64,000 nt of DNA. Source: PALSA-505 sp963699015. Its GTDB lineage: Bacteria > Actinomycetota > Actinomycetes > Streptosporangiales > Streptosporangiaceae. The notes under the pieces were generated by a model. It searched no databases. It had not been told where the DNA came from and saw only the letters and a list, made by a program, of their open reading frames with translations. The stretch covers positions 205,089-269,088 of the forward strand of contig CAVOSX010000004.1 of NCBI GenBank assembly GCA_963699015.1. Reading direction: 5' to 3'. Position numbers and translations under genes: made by a program. Below are positions 26,321 through 34,796 of the stretch, in pieces (within the stretch, counting starts at the first letter, position 1; every line of letters begins with the position of its first letter).

Positions 26321-26540
26321 ATGGCGGGAGGCTTCCGGCAGAGCAGGGGACCCCTCGCAGTGGTGTGCGTAGTCGCGCTGGAGCTGCTCGGGGTGACCGG
26401 GGCCGGGGCGACGCGGCACCCGCTGGCGCGGGCGGGGCGGTGAAGGCGGTGCAGATCGGCGGGGCCCGCGTGCTGGCCAGCGGCAAGGGGGCACGCACTG
26501 TACTGGCTCGCCCCTGACACCGCCACCATCTCCGGCGCGG
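26321..26540 (+). pseudogene. decayed second copy of the PF03640 lipoprotein gene
   Basis: From ATG 26321 a signal-like segment (GPLAVVCVVALELLGVTGAG) is followed, in shifted frames, by KAVQIGGARVLASGKG and then YWLAPDTATIS. These match the first repeat of the intact neighbour (AKIGGVTVLTNAKGF and YWFVPDTATKS). The second repeat is gone, and the sequence runs into a TauE/SafE remnant. Tandem duplication and decay is the simplest reading. Confidence 0.6.
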
Positions 26541-26945
26541 TGCTGCTGCTGCCATTTCAGGTCAGCGTCCTGGGTACCCCGAGCCCGGCGGTCACCGGAC
26601 CAACTTGCTCTCCAACCTGATCGCCGCTCCCGGCACGCTGTACCGGTACTGGCGGCAGCGGTAGATCCGCGGCCGCCTCACCCTGCTGCTGATCGCCGGA
26701 ACCGTGCCCGGCGGCATCGCCGGATCGGTCATCCGCATCGAGCTGCTGCCGGCCGGGCCGGGCCGCCAGCCCTCCCAGGTCGCGCCCGCGCGCTGGCCTC
26801 CACGTTCGTCACCTCGGTAGCAGGCGTGGCGAACCTTCACCGTCTTGCCGGTGCACGAGCACAGCCGGTGGCACCGGCCTGGTCTTCCGGCTCGACGGCC
26901 TCGCAGGCGCCTACAACGAGCATGAATGCAGTCCCGCCTGCCCGA
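26541..26945 (+). pseudogene. TauE/SafE-family permease remnant
   Basis: Spread over several frames are LPFQVSVLGTPSPAVT, NLLSNLIAAPGTLYRYWRQ, RGRLTLLLIAGTVPGGIAGS and then ALASTFVTSVAGVA and LAGAY. These follow the order of a sulfite-exporter TauE/SafE permease. Internal stops and a missing central stretch show that it is not functional. Intact relatives are about 250-aa polytopic membrane proteins. Confidence 0.7.
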
Positions 26946-27124
26946 TGCCCTGATCCGCCAATAGTCCCCGGTTGCCGCAGGGGGAGGCATCATAGCGAAC
27001 TGCCCTCGCTCGTCCGGCCGCCAGGGCAGCACGCGTGGGCCGGGAATTCTTACGGCTGCGCGTGCCGCTGGTCTAAGGGAGGCTCGCAGCGCGTCGGCGA
27101 TGCTTCGGCCTCCATTTCGCGGGG

Positions 27125-27585
27125 CCTCAGCTTGGGCATGCCTACCGTCCAGTCCATCGGCCCGTACGGCAGGCGGACGTCGAACCTGTGGCTTTGGGCC
27201 AGCCGATCGCGGAAGAGACCGAACCGCTCCTCAGTCGTCGCCACGAAGCGGCCGAAGGTGGCCTGGGGTGACTCGCCGGCCTATGCGGTCAGCCACTGAC
27301 AAGGCGTGATTCTCGGGTCGAAGCCGGCGATGATGTCGAGCGTGCCGTCATCTGCACCAGCGGCGATCGCGATCCCAACCCTATTGGCGTCGCATAGGTG
27401 GCGGACGACGTCGTGCGCGGACCACGCGGCCCACCGGGTCGGGGCAGCCCAGTCGTCAGGGCCGAATCTTTTGAGGACCGCGATGAACCGTTGCCGCTGC
27501 TCGCCGAATACGTCGAGCAGGTGCTCCGGATCGAAGTCGCACGCGCCCTCGGTCCGCAGTAGCAACTTTCCGGAAGCCGGGCCAG
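27125..27585 (-). pseudogene. mycothiol-dependent maleylpyruvate-isomerase-like (DinB fold) remnant
   Basis: The leftward frame gives DFDPEHLLDVFGEQRQRFIA, WAAWSAHDVVRHLCDANRVG and GFDPRITPCQWLTA. It then meets a TAG at 27281-27283 and continues in the same frame with AGESPQATFGRFVATTEERF and YGPMDWTVG. The opening and the metal-ligand His in AHDVVRHL match the TIGR03083/MDMPI N-terminal family. The nonsense codon, the absent start and loss of everything after about 27130 make it a pseudogene. It is evidence that the host makes mycothiol, as actinobacteria do. Confidence 0.7.
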
Positions 27586-27747
27586 GACGGGCCCAGGCCC
27601 TGTTGGCTTTGCGACCAGCCGCTGCTCGGTCCCGCCAAGGATCGCCCGCGGTCGGCCCGCGAGCCACGCCCGCCCGCCACTAGGTGCACCCGGGCATGCG
27701 TAGATTCAAGGTACGTTCGGCGGCTGACGGCTGGCACGCCATGCCGC

Positions 27748-28176
27748 TCACGTCAGAGGGGGCGCAGCCTGGTAGCTGTCAGGAAGCGGCGTACCCGTCT
27801 GCGGCGACTCGACCTCGACGATGTCATCGCGCATCGGCCTGAGCAGCTCAACCAGCTCGCCCTGCTCCGGCTCGGGGACGCGGAGCTCGTCGAGCGCCGC
27901 CCCCAGGTGCTGCATGACGACATCGAACTCGCCGGCCGTGGTCTGCATCCCGGCGTGGGTCTCCCGCATGCTACGGCCGGTGTAGGTACAGGGACCGCCG
28001 GTGACCTCGCACAACTGGTCGGCGACCTCCTTCTTGAGCCGCGGAAGGTCAGTCCGCGCGAACTTCCCGTTGGCCCTGTCATCCCCCCCGACCCGGGCCA
28101 CCCACGATTCTGTAACCGCGTGGATCGCATCGAGACCGCCGAGCCGGTCATAAAGCGACTTCGTCTGTGTGGTCAT
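27748..28176 (-). CDS. glbN: group I truncated haemoglobin
   Basis: ATG 28176 (MTTQTKSLYDRLGG) follows AGGGGGAGCAG; an upstream ATG at 28200 is less likely. The 142-aa protein has the trHbN landmarks: SLYDRLGGLDAIHAVTESWV, LKKEVADQLCEVTGGPCTYT, and the proximal haem His74 in GRSMRETHAGM. Family knowledge: these bind haem and commonly detoxify nitric oxide or carry oxygen in the cytoplasm. The C-terminal 20 residues are Pro-rich and extend slightly beyond the globin fold. The gene is monocistronic, with about 560 bp of gene-free DNA upstream. Confidence 0.88.
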   Translation of the reverse strand: MTTQTKSLYDRLGGLDAIHAVTESWVARVGGDDRANGKFARTDLPRLKKEVADQLCEVTGGPCTYTGRSMRETHAGMQTTAGEFDVVMQHLGAALDELRVPEPEQGELVELLRPMRDDIVEVESPQTGTPLPDSYQAAPPLT

Positions 28177-28741
28177 CTGCTCCCCCTTAAATTGGCTCAT
28201 GAGGCTATTGCCTTACTCGTGCCGGGGAAGCCGCCCGGCTCCCGGCCGAAGTCATTCCGCGGACGCTACTCAAGGTGACAGGCAACGTCTGCACAAACTT
28301 GTTCTCAGAAGGAACGCACCGGCTGGCCTTGGCCAGGCCATGCCCTTGCCAGCCATGGCCCTTGTCACAGCACCGCAACTCGCGTCTGTGCAGGACAGCA
28401 GCAGAACGCGTGCAGATGGTATGGAGGTTCTTAATCCCCGTGGTGCTCAGCACATCCAAGACGGCATGCTAAGAATCGGGACGTCCTAGGCGCGGCGTGC
28501 GATCTGTCGTCTTCCGGCGGCCACGTACGGCCGAATGCGGCCGCCGCGGTACACGTGGGGCGCCCGCGAGAGGTTGTGGGCTGGTGGTTTCGCACTGGAC
28601 CGGTGGCTGCTCGTTGAAACTCTCAGGAGATCAAGGGTACGGGCATGCTCGCCCAGTCTGCACCCGCCAAGCCGATGACCGTGAGAGGCGACCTACCTTG
28701 AGCTGCGCCACACGTGCTGACCCGGGCTGCGGGTAGGTCCT
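28177..28741. other. intergenic, nothing recognisable
   Basis: The stretch lies between the start of the haemoglobin gene and the stop of the DUF4389 gene. No frame shows family features. The haemoglobin promoter must be in its left part. It contains a locally AT-richer segment around 28415-28470. Confidence 0.5.
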
Positions 28742-29479
28742 TCAGCCAGCCGGTGCGGCTGGAGCCGGGACCGAAGCAGCCGCGGCCGGTGCTAGGTCAT
28801 CGGGTGCGGGAGCGCGCACGCCGGCGCCACCCTGGTCCAGGCGGAACGGCGGGTAGGCGTCGGTCATCAAAGCGGCGTACGCGATGACCCGCACGACCCA
28901 GCGGTTCATGCCCACGATGAAGTCATACAGCCCGCGCGGGTAGCGGCCCGCGAACAACAGCGTGATCGCCGCGAAGAACACCAGCAGCCCGATCAGGCCG
29001 CCGGAGAGGGCATCGGCCTGCCAGGTTGCCCCCCGGGCCCCGGTCGTGGTGTAGGCGGCGCCGCCGGCGAACACCGCGACGATGGCGTACTGCGGGATGG
29101 CCAGCAGCCACCACTTGACCAGGACCAGGCCGCGGGAGAGCCGCTCGGGATAGGCGACGTCCAGCGTCGCGGGGTAGCCCGGCTCCTCATCCAGGCTGAA
29201 CGGCGGGTAGCGGTCGGTCCCCAGGGCACTGTAGGTGTAGTAGGCGACCCGCCACGACCAGCGCAGCACCCCCAGGTTGAAGGCGAACAGCGAACGCGGG
29301 TAGCGGCCGGTGAACACGATGGCGAAGAACGCGATGACGGTGACGACGGCGAACGCGATCCACAAGAAGAACAGCACGATGTAGTGCGGGATCGCCAGCA
29401 GCCACTTGACCAGCCACAGCCAGCGGCTCAGCGGCTCGTCGAGGCGGGCTCGCACCTGCACGGGATAGTCCCGGTCCAC
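28742..29479 (-). CDS. DUF4389 membrane protein
   Basis: The start is GTG 29479, preceded by an exact AGGAGG six bases upstream; the open frame beyond it is not expected to be translated. The 245-aa product carries two DUF4389 modules. Each opens with a conserved strand/helix (YPVQVRARLDEPLSRWLWLV; LDVAYPERLSRGLVLVKWWL). Each continues through hydrophobic helices to GRYPR (RSLFAFNLGVLRWSWRVAYY; GLYDFIVGMNRWVVRVIAYA) and ends near YPPFSLD or YPPFRLD. About four membrane helices are visible. Function is unknown in the family. The Ala/Pro-rich C-terminus is cytoplasmic or disordered. Confidence 0.88.
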   Translation of the reverse strand: MDRDYPVQVRARLDEPLSRWLWLVKWLLAIPHYIVLFFLWIAFAVVTVIAFFAIVFTGRYPRSLFAFNLGVLRWSWRVAYYTYSALGTDRYPPFSLDEEPGYPATLDVAYPERLSRGLVLVKWWLLAIPQYAIVAVFAGGAAYTTTGARGATWQADALSGGLIGLLVFFAAITLLFAGRYPRGLYDFIVGMNRWVVRVIAYAALMTDAYPPFRLDQGGAGVRAPAPDDLAPAAAASVPAPAAPAG

Positions 29480-29754
29480 GGTTTCCTCCTCGTCGGTGCC
29501 CGCGGATGCCACATGACACGGGCACGCGATGCGCAGGCAGGGGCGGATCACCGGGCTGGAAATCCCGGTCCCCCCGGGTCTATCTGAGAACCTGCACGTG
29601 GAGGGCAAGCGCATCCGCTGTGGAGACCGCGTGAAGATGGCCAGTTGGTACAGCAGCGCCGTCACGGGGATGTGCGGAGGGGCCGCGCGCGATTCATGGG
29701 TGGCACCGGCCGTGACAGGGCCCGCCTTACGCAGCCTTGCTGGCTGTATCACGA

Positions 29755-30812
29755 AATCCCGATACCCGCCCGGTGGACGTTCCCGGCGTCCTCACCAGCG
29801 CCGCGGGCCTGCTCGCCCTGATCTTCGGCCTCATCGAGTCGGCCTCGAACTCCTGGACGTCGGCCCCGGTGGCGGCATCGCTCGCCGCGGGCCTGGTGCT
29901 GCTGGTTTCGTTCGTGTGGTGGGAACACCGGGCACCGGTCCCGATGATCCCGCCAGCGGTGGTGAAGCTGCGCAGCTTCACCACCTCGTGCTGTGTCTAC
30001 CTGCTCTCCTACGCGTCGCTGACCGGGGTGTATTTCTACCTCACGCTGCTCTACCAGGACGTTGACGGATGGACCGCCCTGCGCACCGGGCTGTCCTGGC
30101 TGTTCATGAACATCCCGTTCCTGGTGATGGCGCAATTCGCAGGACGCCTCAGCCGCCAGCTGCCAGCCAGGGCGATCGCCGGCGGAGGCTGCCTGGTGAC
30201 GGCGGCCGGCATCCTCACCTTCAGCACGCTTGCACCTTCATCGCCGTTCATCATCGCCGTGATCGGCCATGTGCTCTTCGGCACCGGAACCGGGATGTGG
30301 ATTCCCGGGGTCGCCAATGTCGCCTGCGGGACGTCCCGCCCGGCCTGTCGGGCACCGCGTCGGGGGTCTTCAACGCCTCCCGCCAAGTGGGCACCTCGAT
30401 CGGCCTAGCGATCCTCGGCGCCATCGGTGCAGACGCCGCAACCTCCGCATGGACAAGTCAGGCCGCACATCTGCCCGGCGCAGCCAGGCGGGCGGCGATC
30501 GGGCAAACCCGCAACGTCGCCAGCGCCCGCATCAGCTCGGTGACCAGGGCGCTCGGGACGGGTCACCGGCCAGCCGCCGAACAGGCCTTCTCTCACGGCT
30601 ATCGGGTGGCAGTCCTCATCGCAGGACTTGGCCTCATCGCCGCCGCGATCATCGCCGCATTCGGGCTACGCGACAACCGCAGACGCGAGCTGGACGCAGC
30701 CGCAGGCAAGCCTGCACCACCCGGCGACCCCGATAACCCCACTATCGCGGCCCAGCCGCACCACACTGTCGTCACACGACCTGATGGAAGGCACAATCAT
30801 GTCAATCATTGA
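29755..30812 (+). pseudogene. MFS drug-efflux transporter (DHA2/EmrB-QacA type), 5'-truncated and frameshifted
   Basis: Homology begins abruptly at RPVDVPGVLTSAAGLLALIF, the middle of a 14-helix transporter, so the first half is missing. The remaining helices continue through FYLTLLYQDVDGWTALRTGL and GTGTGMWIPGVANVA. Near 30335 the frame slips, and VPPGLSGTASGVFNASRQVG, the typical QacA-family motif C region of the second half, continues in the next frame to the stop at 30812. The truncated start coincides with no mobile element. The end overlaps the start of the SRPBCC gene by 14 bp, so the two were once translationally coupled. Confidence 0.78.
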
Positions 30813-31305
30813 GGACATCCAGCGCCGCTCGGCGCACATCCACTGGCCGCAGGGCATCGTGCCCGAGCAGGCCGACCTCTTCGCCCACAACGACATCGTG
30901 ATCGCCGCGCCACCGGGAAAGATCTGGGAGCATCTCATCCACGCCACCGCCTGGCCGGACTGGTACTCCAACGCCAGCGACGTCACCGTCAACGCCTCCA
31001 GCGGGCTCCTCGGTGCCGGCGTCACGTTCGACTGGATCACCTTCGGCGCGCACATCCACAGCACCGTCCACGAATTCGAGCCCGCGGCCCGCATCGGCTG
31101 GTACGGCGAGACAGACCAGTGGCTGGCCTACCACACCTGGCTGCTTGAGCCGCGCGACGAGGGAACCACCTACGTGGTAATGGAAGAGACCGGCAACGGC
31201 CTCAACCCGAAGAAACTCGCCGACTCCAATCCCGGCCACATGCACCGTGGTCACGACCTGTGGAACATCAGCCTCAAGTTCCTCTGCGAAAGCGTCCAGG
31301 ACTAG
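30799..31305 (+). CDS. SRPBCC-family (polyketide cyclase/START-fold) protein
   Basis: ATG 30799 follows GGAAGG. The 168-aa protein has the helix-grip START fold signature: NDIVIAAPPGKIWEHLIHAT, AWPDWYSNASDV, then HIHSTVHEFEPAARIGWYGE and WLLEPRDEGTTYVVMEETGN. It ends in a long C-terminal helix. It is predicted to be a cytoplasmic small-molecule binding protein. It overlaps the end of the broken MFS gene, so it was probably the second gene of a transport operon. The substrate cannot be inferred. Confidence 0.82.
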   Translation: MSIIEDIQRRSAHIHWPQGIVPEQADLFAHNDIVIAAPPGKIWEHLIHATAWPDWYSNASDVTVNASSGLLGAGVTFDWITFGAHIHSTVHEFEPAARIGWYGETDQWLAYHTWLLEPRDEGTTYVVMEETGNGLNPKKLADSNPGHMHRGHDLWNISLKFLCESVQD

Positions 31306-31437
31306 CGGCGACCGAACGCCAGCACCCCCCGTTAGCCGGCTCCCGCCAGTAGCTTCGGGGTCTCGGGCCTGGACGGACGTTCTTGCACATGCCCGAACTC
31401 GCCCGTCTCGTCACCGGCTGGACCTAGTCTGACTGTC

Positions 31438-32768
31438 GTGGCCGAGGCACCGCTGACCCGCTATGCGCGCGCCGCTGATGGTGTTCATATCGCCTACCAG
31501 GTGTTCGGCGAGGGTCCGGTTGACGTGGCGTTCGTGTGGGGGGTCTTTTCTCACGTCGAGCTGGTGTGGGAGCACGAAGCACCGGCGCACTATCTGCGGC
31601 GCCTGGCCTCGTTCGGCCGGGTCATCCACTTCGACAAGCGCGGCACCGGGCTGTCTGACCGGCCGGGCCTGGCTCCCGACCCTCGAGGAGCAAATGGACG
31701 ACGTGGTGGCAGTCATGGACGCTGTGGGGACCGAACGGGTAGTCATGCTGGCCGGAGGGGACTCCGGGCTGCTCGGGATCCTGTTTGCCGCCGCCCACCC
31801 GGAACGCACGGCGGCACTCGTCCTGTCGGGGAGCCGCCCTCGGATCACCAGCGCGCCCGGTTTCCCGTGGGGGCCGCCGCCGGACGAGTGGCACGTACTG
31901 GTGGCCTCCCTCGCCGAGGAGTGGGGGGCCGGGCTGACGCAGGTGGTCGCCCCGAGCCAAGATGATCCGGTATCGCGGGCGTGGTGGGCGCGCCTGGAGC
32001 GGTACTCGCTGAGCCCTGGGTCGGTGGCGCAGCTCTGGGAGGTCATCGAGCAGACCGACGTGCGCAGGATCCTCCCTTCGGTGCACGTCCCGACCTTGGT
32101 GGTGCACCGGGATCACGACCCGTTCGCCGACGTGGCGGCCGGCCGCTACGTCGCCGGGCACATCCCGGGCGCCCGTTTCGTGGAGATCGCCGGCAACGAC
32201 CATCCGGGCTGGGCGAGCGGCGCTGACACCGAGCTCGACGAGATCGAAGACTTCCTGACCGGAACCTACGGCGGCACACATAGCGACCGGGTGCTGGCGA
32301 CGGTGCTGTTCACCGACATCGTGGACTCGACCCAGCACGCCATCGCGGTAGGCGATCGCCGGTGGCGGCAGTTGCTCGGCGACCACGAAGCGATCAGCCG
32401 GAGCGAGCTCGAGCGCCATCGAGGGCAATGGGTCAAGTTCGACCGGAGACGGGATCCTCGCCACCTTCGACGGCCCAGCCCGGGCCGTCCGCTGTGCCCA
32501 GGCCATCGGAGCCCGCATGCGCCAGCTGGGCTTGCCCATCCGATCCGGTATCCACACCGGCGAGTGCGAGCGGATGGGCGACGACGTCGGCGGAGTAGCC
32601 GTTCACATCGCGGCCCGCGTCGCCGCGCTGGCCGGAGCGGATCAGGTCCTTGTCTCGCGCACGGTCGTGGACCTGGTCGCCGGATCAGGGCTCAGCTTCG
32701 CCGATCGAGGTGAACACGTCCTCAAGGGCATCCCACGAACCTGGCAGGTCTTCGCCGTTGCTGAATAA
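31438..32768 (+). pseudogene. alpha/beta-hydrolase - class III adenylate cyclase fusion, two frameshifts
   Basis: It starts at GTG 31438 (MAEAPLTRYARAADGVHIAY). Residues 1-275 are an alpha/beta-hydrolase-like domain (VIHFDKRGTGLSDRPG; MLAGGDSGLLGILFAAAHPE; VPTLVVHRDHDPFADVAAGR). After YGGTHSDR comes a cyclase domain: VLATVLFTDIVDSTQHAI with the first metal Asp, TGDGILATFDGP with the second, and ADQVLVSRTVVDLVAGSGL. Extra single bases near 31677 and 32443 shift the frame. Corrected length is about 443 aa, normal for this known actinobacterial architecture. The usual nucleophile elbow GxSxG reads GGDSG, so Ser may be present. The intact form would make cAMP in response to a ligand bound by the hydrolase fold. 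Confidence 0.82.
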
Positions 32769-32871
32769 ATGGCGCCTACACGGTCAATCCCGCGGCAGCT
32801 GAGACTGGCGACGATGCGATCTTGCGCTAGCCGTGATGGCGCCAGGCGCCGCGGGTCACCTCTGAGCGCTG

Positions 32872-33606
32872 ATGGAGTCCGCCGGATTTGCTGAACGACT
32901 AGTCAAACTGACCCACTCGGTCACGCTGCATGCCCGCAGTGCAGCCAGGGCCGAGGACGCACGTGCGGCGCTGCCCGCCGCGAGGGCGGTCGTCGTCGGC
33001 GACCTGGCCGGCATGGCGGGCATGCGGCAGGTCGCCGGGCAGGCGAACGCGGGCGGCCGGTACGACGCGGTCATTCACAATGCCGGGGCCGGCTACCGGG
33101 AGCCGCGGCGGATCCGCACCGAGGACGGCCTGGAGCACATCTTCGCGACCAACGTGCTCGCCCCGTACCTGCTGACCGGCCTGATCGAGCGGCCTGCCCG
33201 GCTGGTCTACCTCAGCTCCGGCATGCACCGCGGCGGGGATCCCGGCCTGGCCGATCCGCAGTGGGAACACCGTCGCTGGAACGGCGCGCAGGCATACTCC
33301 GACAGCAAGCTGCTCGACGTCGTGCTCGCCTTCGCCGTCGCGCGGCGCTGGACCGGGGTCCTGGCGAACGCGCTCGAGCCTGGCTGGGTACCGACCAGAA
33401 TGGGCGGCCCCGGCGCACCCGATGACATGTCACTGGCCCCGGTGACCCAGGCGTGGCTGGCCGTCAGCCCGGATCCGGGCGCAAGGGTGACGGGCGGCTA
33501 TTTCTATCACCAGAAGCCCCGCATGACACACCCCGCCGCCCGCGATCTCGAGGTCCAGGACCGACTGCTCAGGTATTGCGCCGCGCTGACCGGCGTGACC
33601 CTGTAA
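32872..33606 (+). CDS. SDR-family oxidoreductase with broken N-terminus
   Basis: The readable protein (244 aa from ATG 32872) contains HSVTLHARSAARAEDARAAL, IHNAGAGYREP, LVYLSSGMHRGG and the catalytic YSDSK, ending with GGYFYH. The cofactor-binding TGSADGLG loop should precede it. Upstream the sequence reads S-A-D-G-V-R-R-I in another frame, followed by a stop, then ERLVKLTHSVTL in frame. Small indels between 32850 and 32900 have therefore destroyed the Gly-rich loop. If real, the enzyme cannot bind NAD(P) normally. Confidence 0.7.
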   Translation: MESAGFAERLVKLTHSVTLHARSAARAEDARAALPAARAVVVGDLAGMAGMRQVAGQANAGGRYDAVIHNAGAGYREPRRIRTEDGLEHIFATNVLAPYLLTGLIERPARLVYLSSGMHRGGDPGLADPQWEHRRWNGAQAYSDSKLLDVVLAFAVARRWTGVLANALEPGWVPTRMGGPGAPDDMSLAPVTQAWLAVSPDPGARVTGGYFYHQKPRMTHPAARDLEVQDRLLRYCAALTGVTL

Positions 33607-33736
33607 CCCTCCGGAGCCAGCCCGCGGCCCAGGCTTTCTGGCAGCCGACGCTGGTGGGCAGGTCCGCCCAGGGGCGCTCATGCCGGTGATGGGCGTCCTA
33701 TGAGCGGATACGGATGCGCGATAACGCGCGATATGC

Positions 33737-33830
33737 GCGACTGATCATCGGCGGGAGTTGGCCGCCTCCCGGGCATGAACCGGTCGGGCGTCGGGCAAGT
33801 TAATCGTGCTTTAGTTGGAATGTCGCGAAC
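33737..33830 (+). repeat. dispersed repeat, copy 2 with hairpin
   Basis: It opens with GCGACTGATCATCGG, shared with copy 3. A GC-rich hairpin (GGGAG, TTGGCCGC, CTCCC) and CATGAACCGGTCGGGCG follow, and then the conserved tail beginning GCAAGTTAATCGTGCTTTAG at 33795. The stop codon and last residues of vapC lie inside the tail. Confidence 0.75.
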
Positions 33831-34233
33831 GCCGTAATGACTGGTCTAGCTCGATCCCGATAACGCGGGCGACGCGAGCGAGGTCAGCGTCGCAAGCGAG
33901 GAGAGTCGCCTGTTGCCGCCAGGCGACGGCGGCGATCATGCAATCGACCAGTCCTCGGGGCGTGATACCTGCCTGTCGGCAGCGGCGGTAGATGCGGACG
34001 GCACCGTCGAAGTCGGCGGCGGCATCGAAGCGATACAAGTGAAACCGCAGCAGAAGACGGCGCAGATCAGCCTCCCGGGCGTCGCTGCGTGCTCCGGCCA
34101 GAACCTCCATGATCACCGGCTCGGTGACGGCGATAGGGTCCTCGGCAGCAATCAGCTCTGACAAGCGAAGATCGACCGTACTCCCGGTGGCCCGGTCATA
34201 TTCAACCCAAGCGGAGGTGTCTGCAAGGATCAC
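33811..34233 (-). CDS. vapC: VapC-type PIN-domain ribonuclease toxin
   Basis: ATG 34233 overlaps the vapB stop (ATGA). The 140-aa PIN domain has its acidic residues in place: Asp5 (ILADTSAW), Glu43 (IMEVLAG), Asp97 (GLVDCMIAA) and Asp115/Asp117 (LLACDADLARVA). It should be a Mg-dependent RNase held inactive by VapB. Length is normal, but the last residues (RRSRHSN) and the TAA stop are encoded by a dispersed repeat, so the original C-terminus may have been altered by insertion of the repeat. The pair forms a bicistronic addiction module. Confidence 0.92.
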   Translation of the reverse strand: MILADTSAWVEYDRATGSTVDLRLSELIAAEDPIAVTEPVIMEVLAGARSDAREADLRRLLLRFHLYRFDAAADFDGAVRIYRRCRQAGITPRGLVDCMIAAVAWRQQATLLACDADLARVARVIGIELDQSLRRSRHSN

Positions 34234-34442
34234 GCCGCGTCCCCCGGGCGCGTATCTTCGGGAAGCTCATCTATAGCGTGCGCGCCTCGCATCGCCAGGG
34301 CTTCCTCTCGTGTCATGGGCTGCCCGGCCAAATGCCGCAGGGCGAACTCGACCGCCTCTGTCTTAGTACGCAGACCGTAGCGATCCATGACCGCTTGAAG
34401 ATAGGTGTCCTCGATCTCGATGTTCGTACGCACCCTGCTCAT
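34230..34442 (-). CDS. vapB: VapB-type antitoxin
   Basis: A 70-aa protein with an N-terminal ribbon-helix-helix-like DNA-binding part (RTNIEIEDTYLQAVMDRYGL, then RTKTEAVEFALRHLAG). The acidic C-terminus (AIDELPEDTRPGDAA) wraps the toxin. It precedes and overlaps vapC by four bases, the usual gene order. Autorepression is expected from the palindromic sequence just upstream. Confidence 0.92.
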   Translation of the reverse strand: MSRVRTNIEIEDTYLQAVMDRYGLRTKTEAVEFALRHLAGQPMTREEALAMRGAHAIDELPEDTRPGDAA

Positions 34443-34450
34443 ACATCTAC

Positions 34451-34480
34451 TTTACACCTTACGTGTAAAACACGTGTATC
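34451..34480 (-). promoter_or_regulatory. vapBC operator/promoter region
   Basis: Immediately upstream of vapB lies an AT-rich island in otherwise GC-rich DNA with two nested palindromes. One is TTTACAC (34451-34457) facing GTGTAAA (34463-34469); the other is ACACGTGT (34470-34477). Such paired inverted repeats are typical binding sites of VapBC complexes. The island ends 8 bp before the vapB ATG, so it also overlaps the core promoter. Confidence 0.65.
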
Positions 34481-34796
34481 ACCTCTCGGGAACGGGGTCG
34501 TCCGTCCATCTGACCTGTGGGTCTCCGGATAATCTCCTCGGTAGTGACCGGGCGGCGGCAGCCGACATTGATGCGAACCGCGATGCTAACGGTCTCATTG
34601 CCCGCCGCGAAGCCCCGTGCCGCGACGTGGTCACCGGGCAGCGGACGGTCCTGGTGACCTCGGCCGTCCGGCGCCCAGCCCGCCGCCGGCGGACTGGCAG
34701 CCGGCACGCTCACCTGGCTCCTGCTCACCGCCAGGCACGACCTCGCACCGCCAGGCAACTAGCCCCCCGAGCGTCAGGCATGCAGTGGAACGCGGC
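34481..34796. other. intergenic; only a decayed membrane-like segment
   Basis: No intact gene. A rightward frame near 34685-34760 reads GGLAAGTLTWLLLTARHDLA, like the end of a lost membrane protein, without a start or family assignment. Confidence 0.35.
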
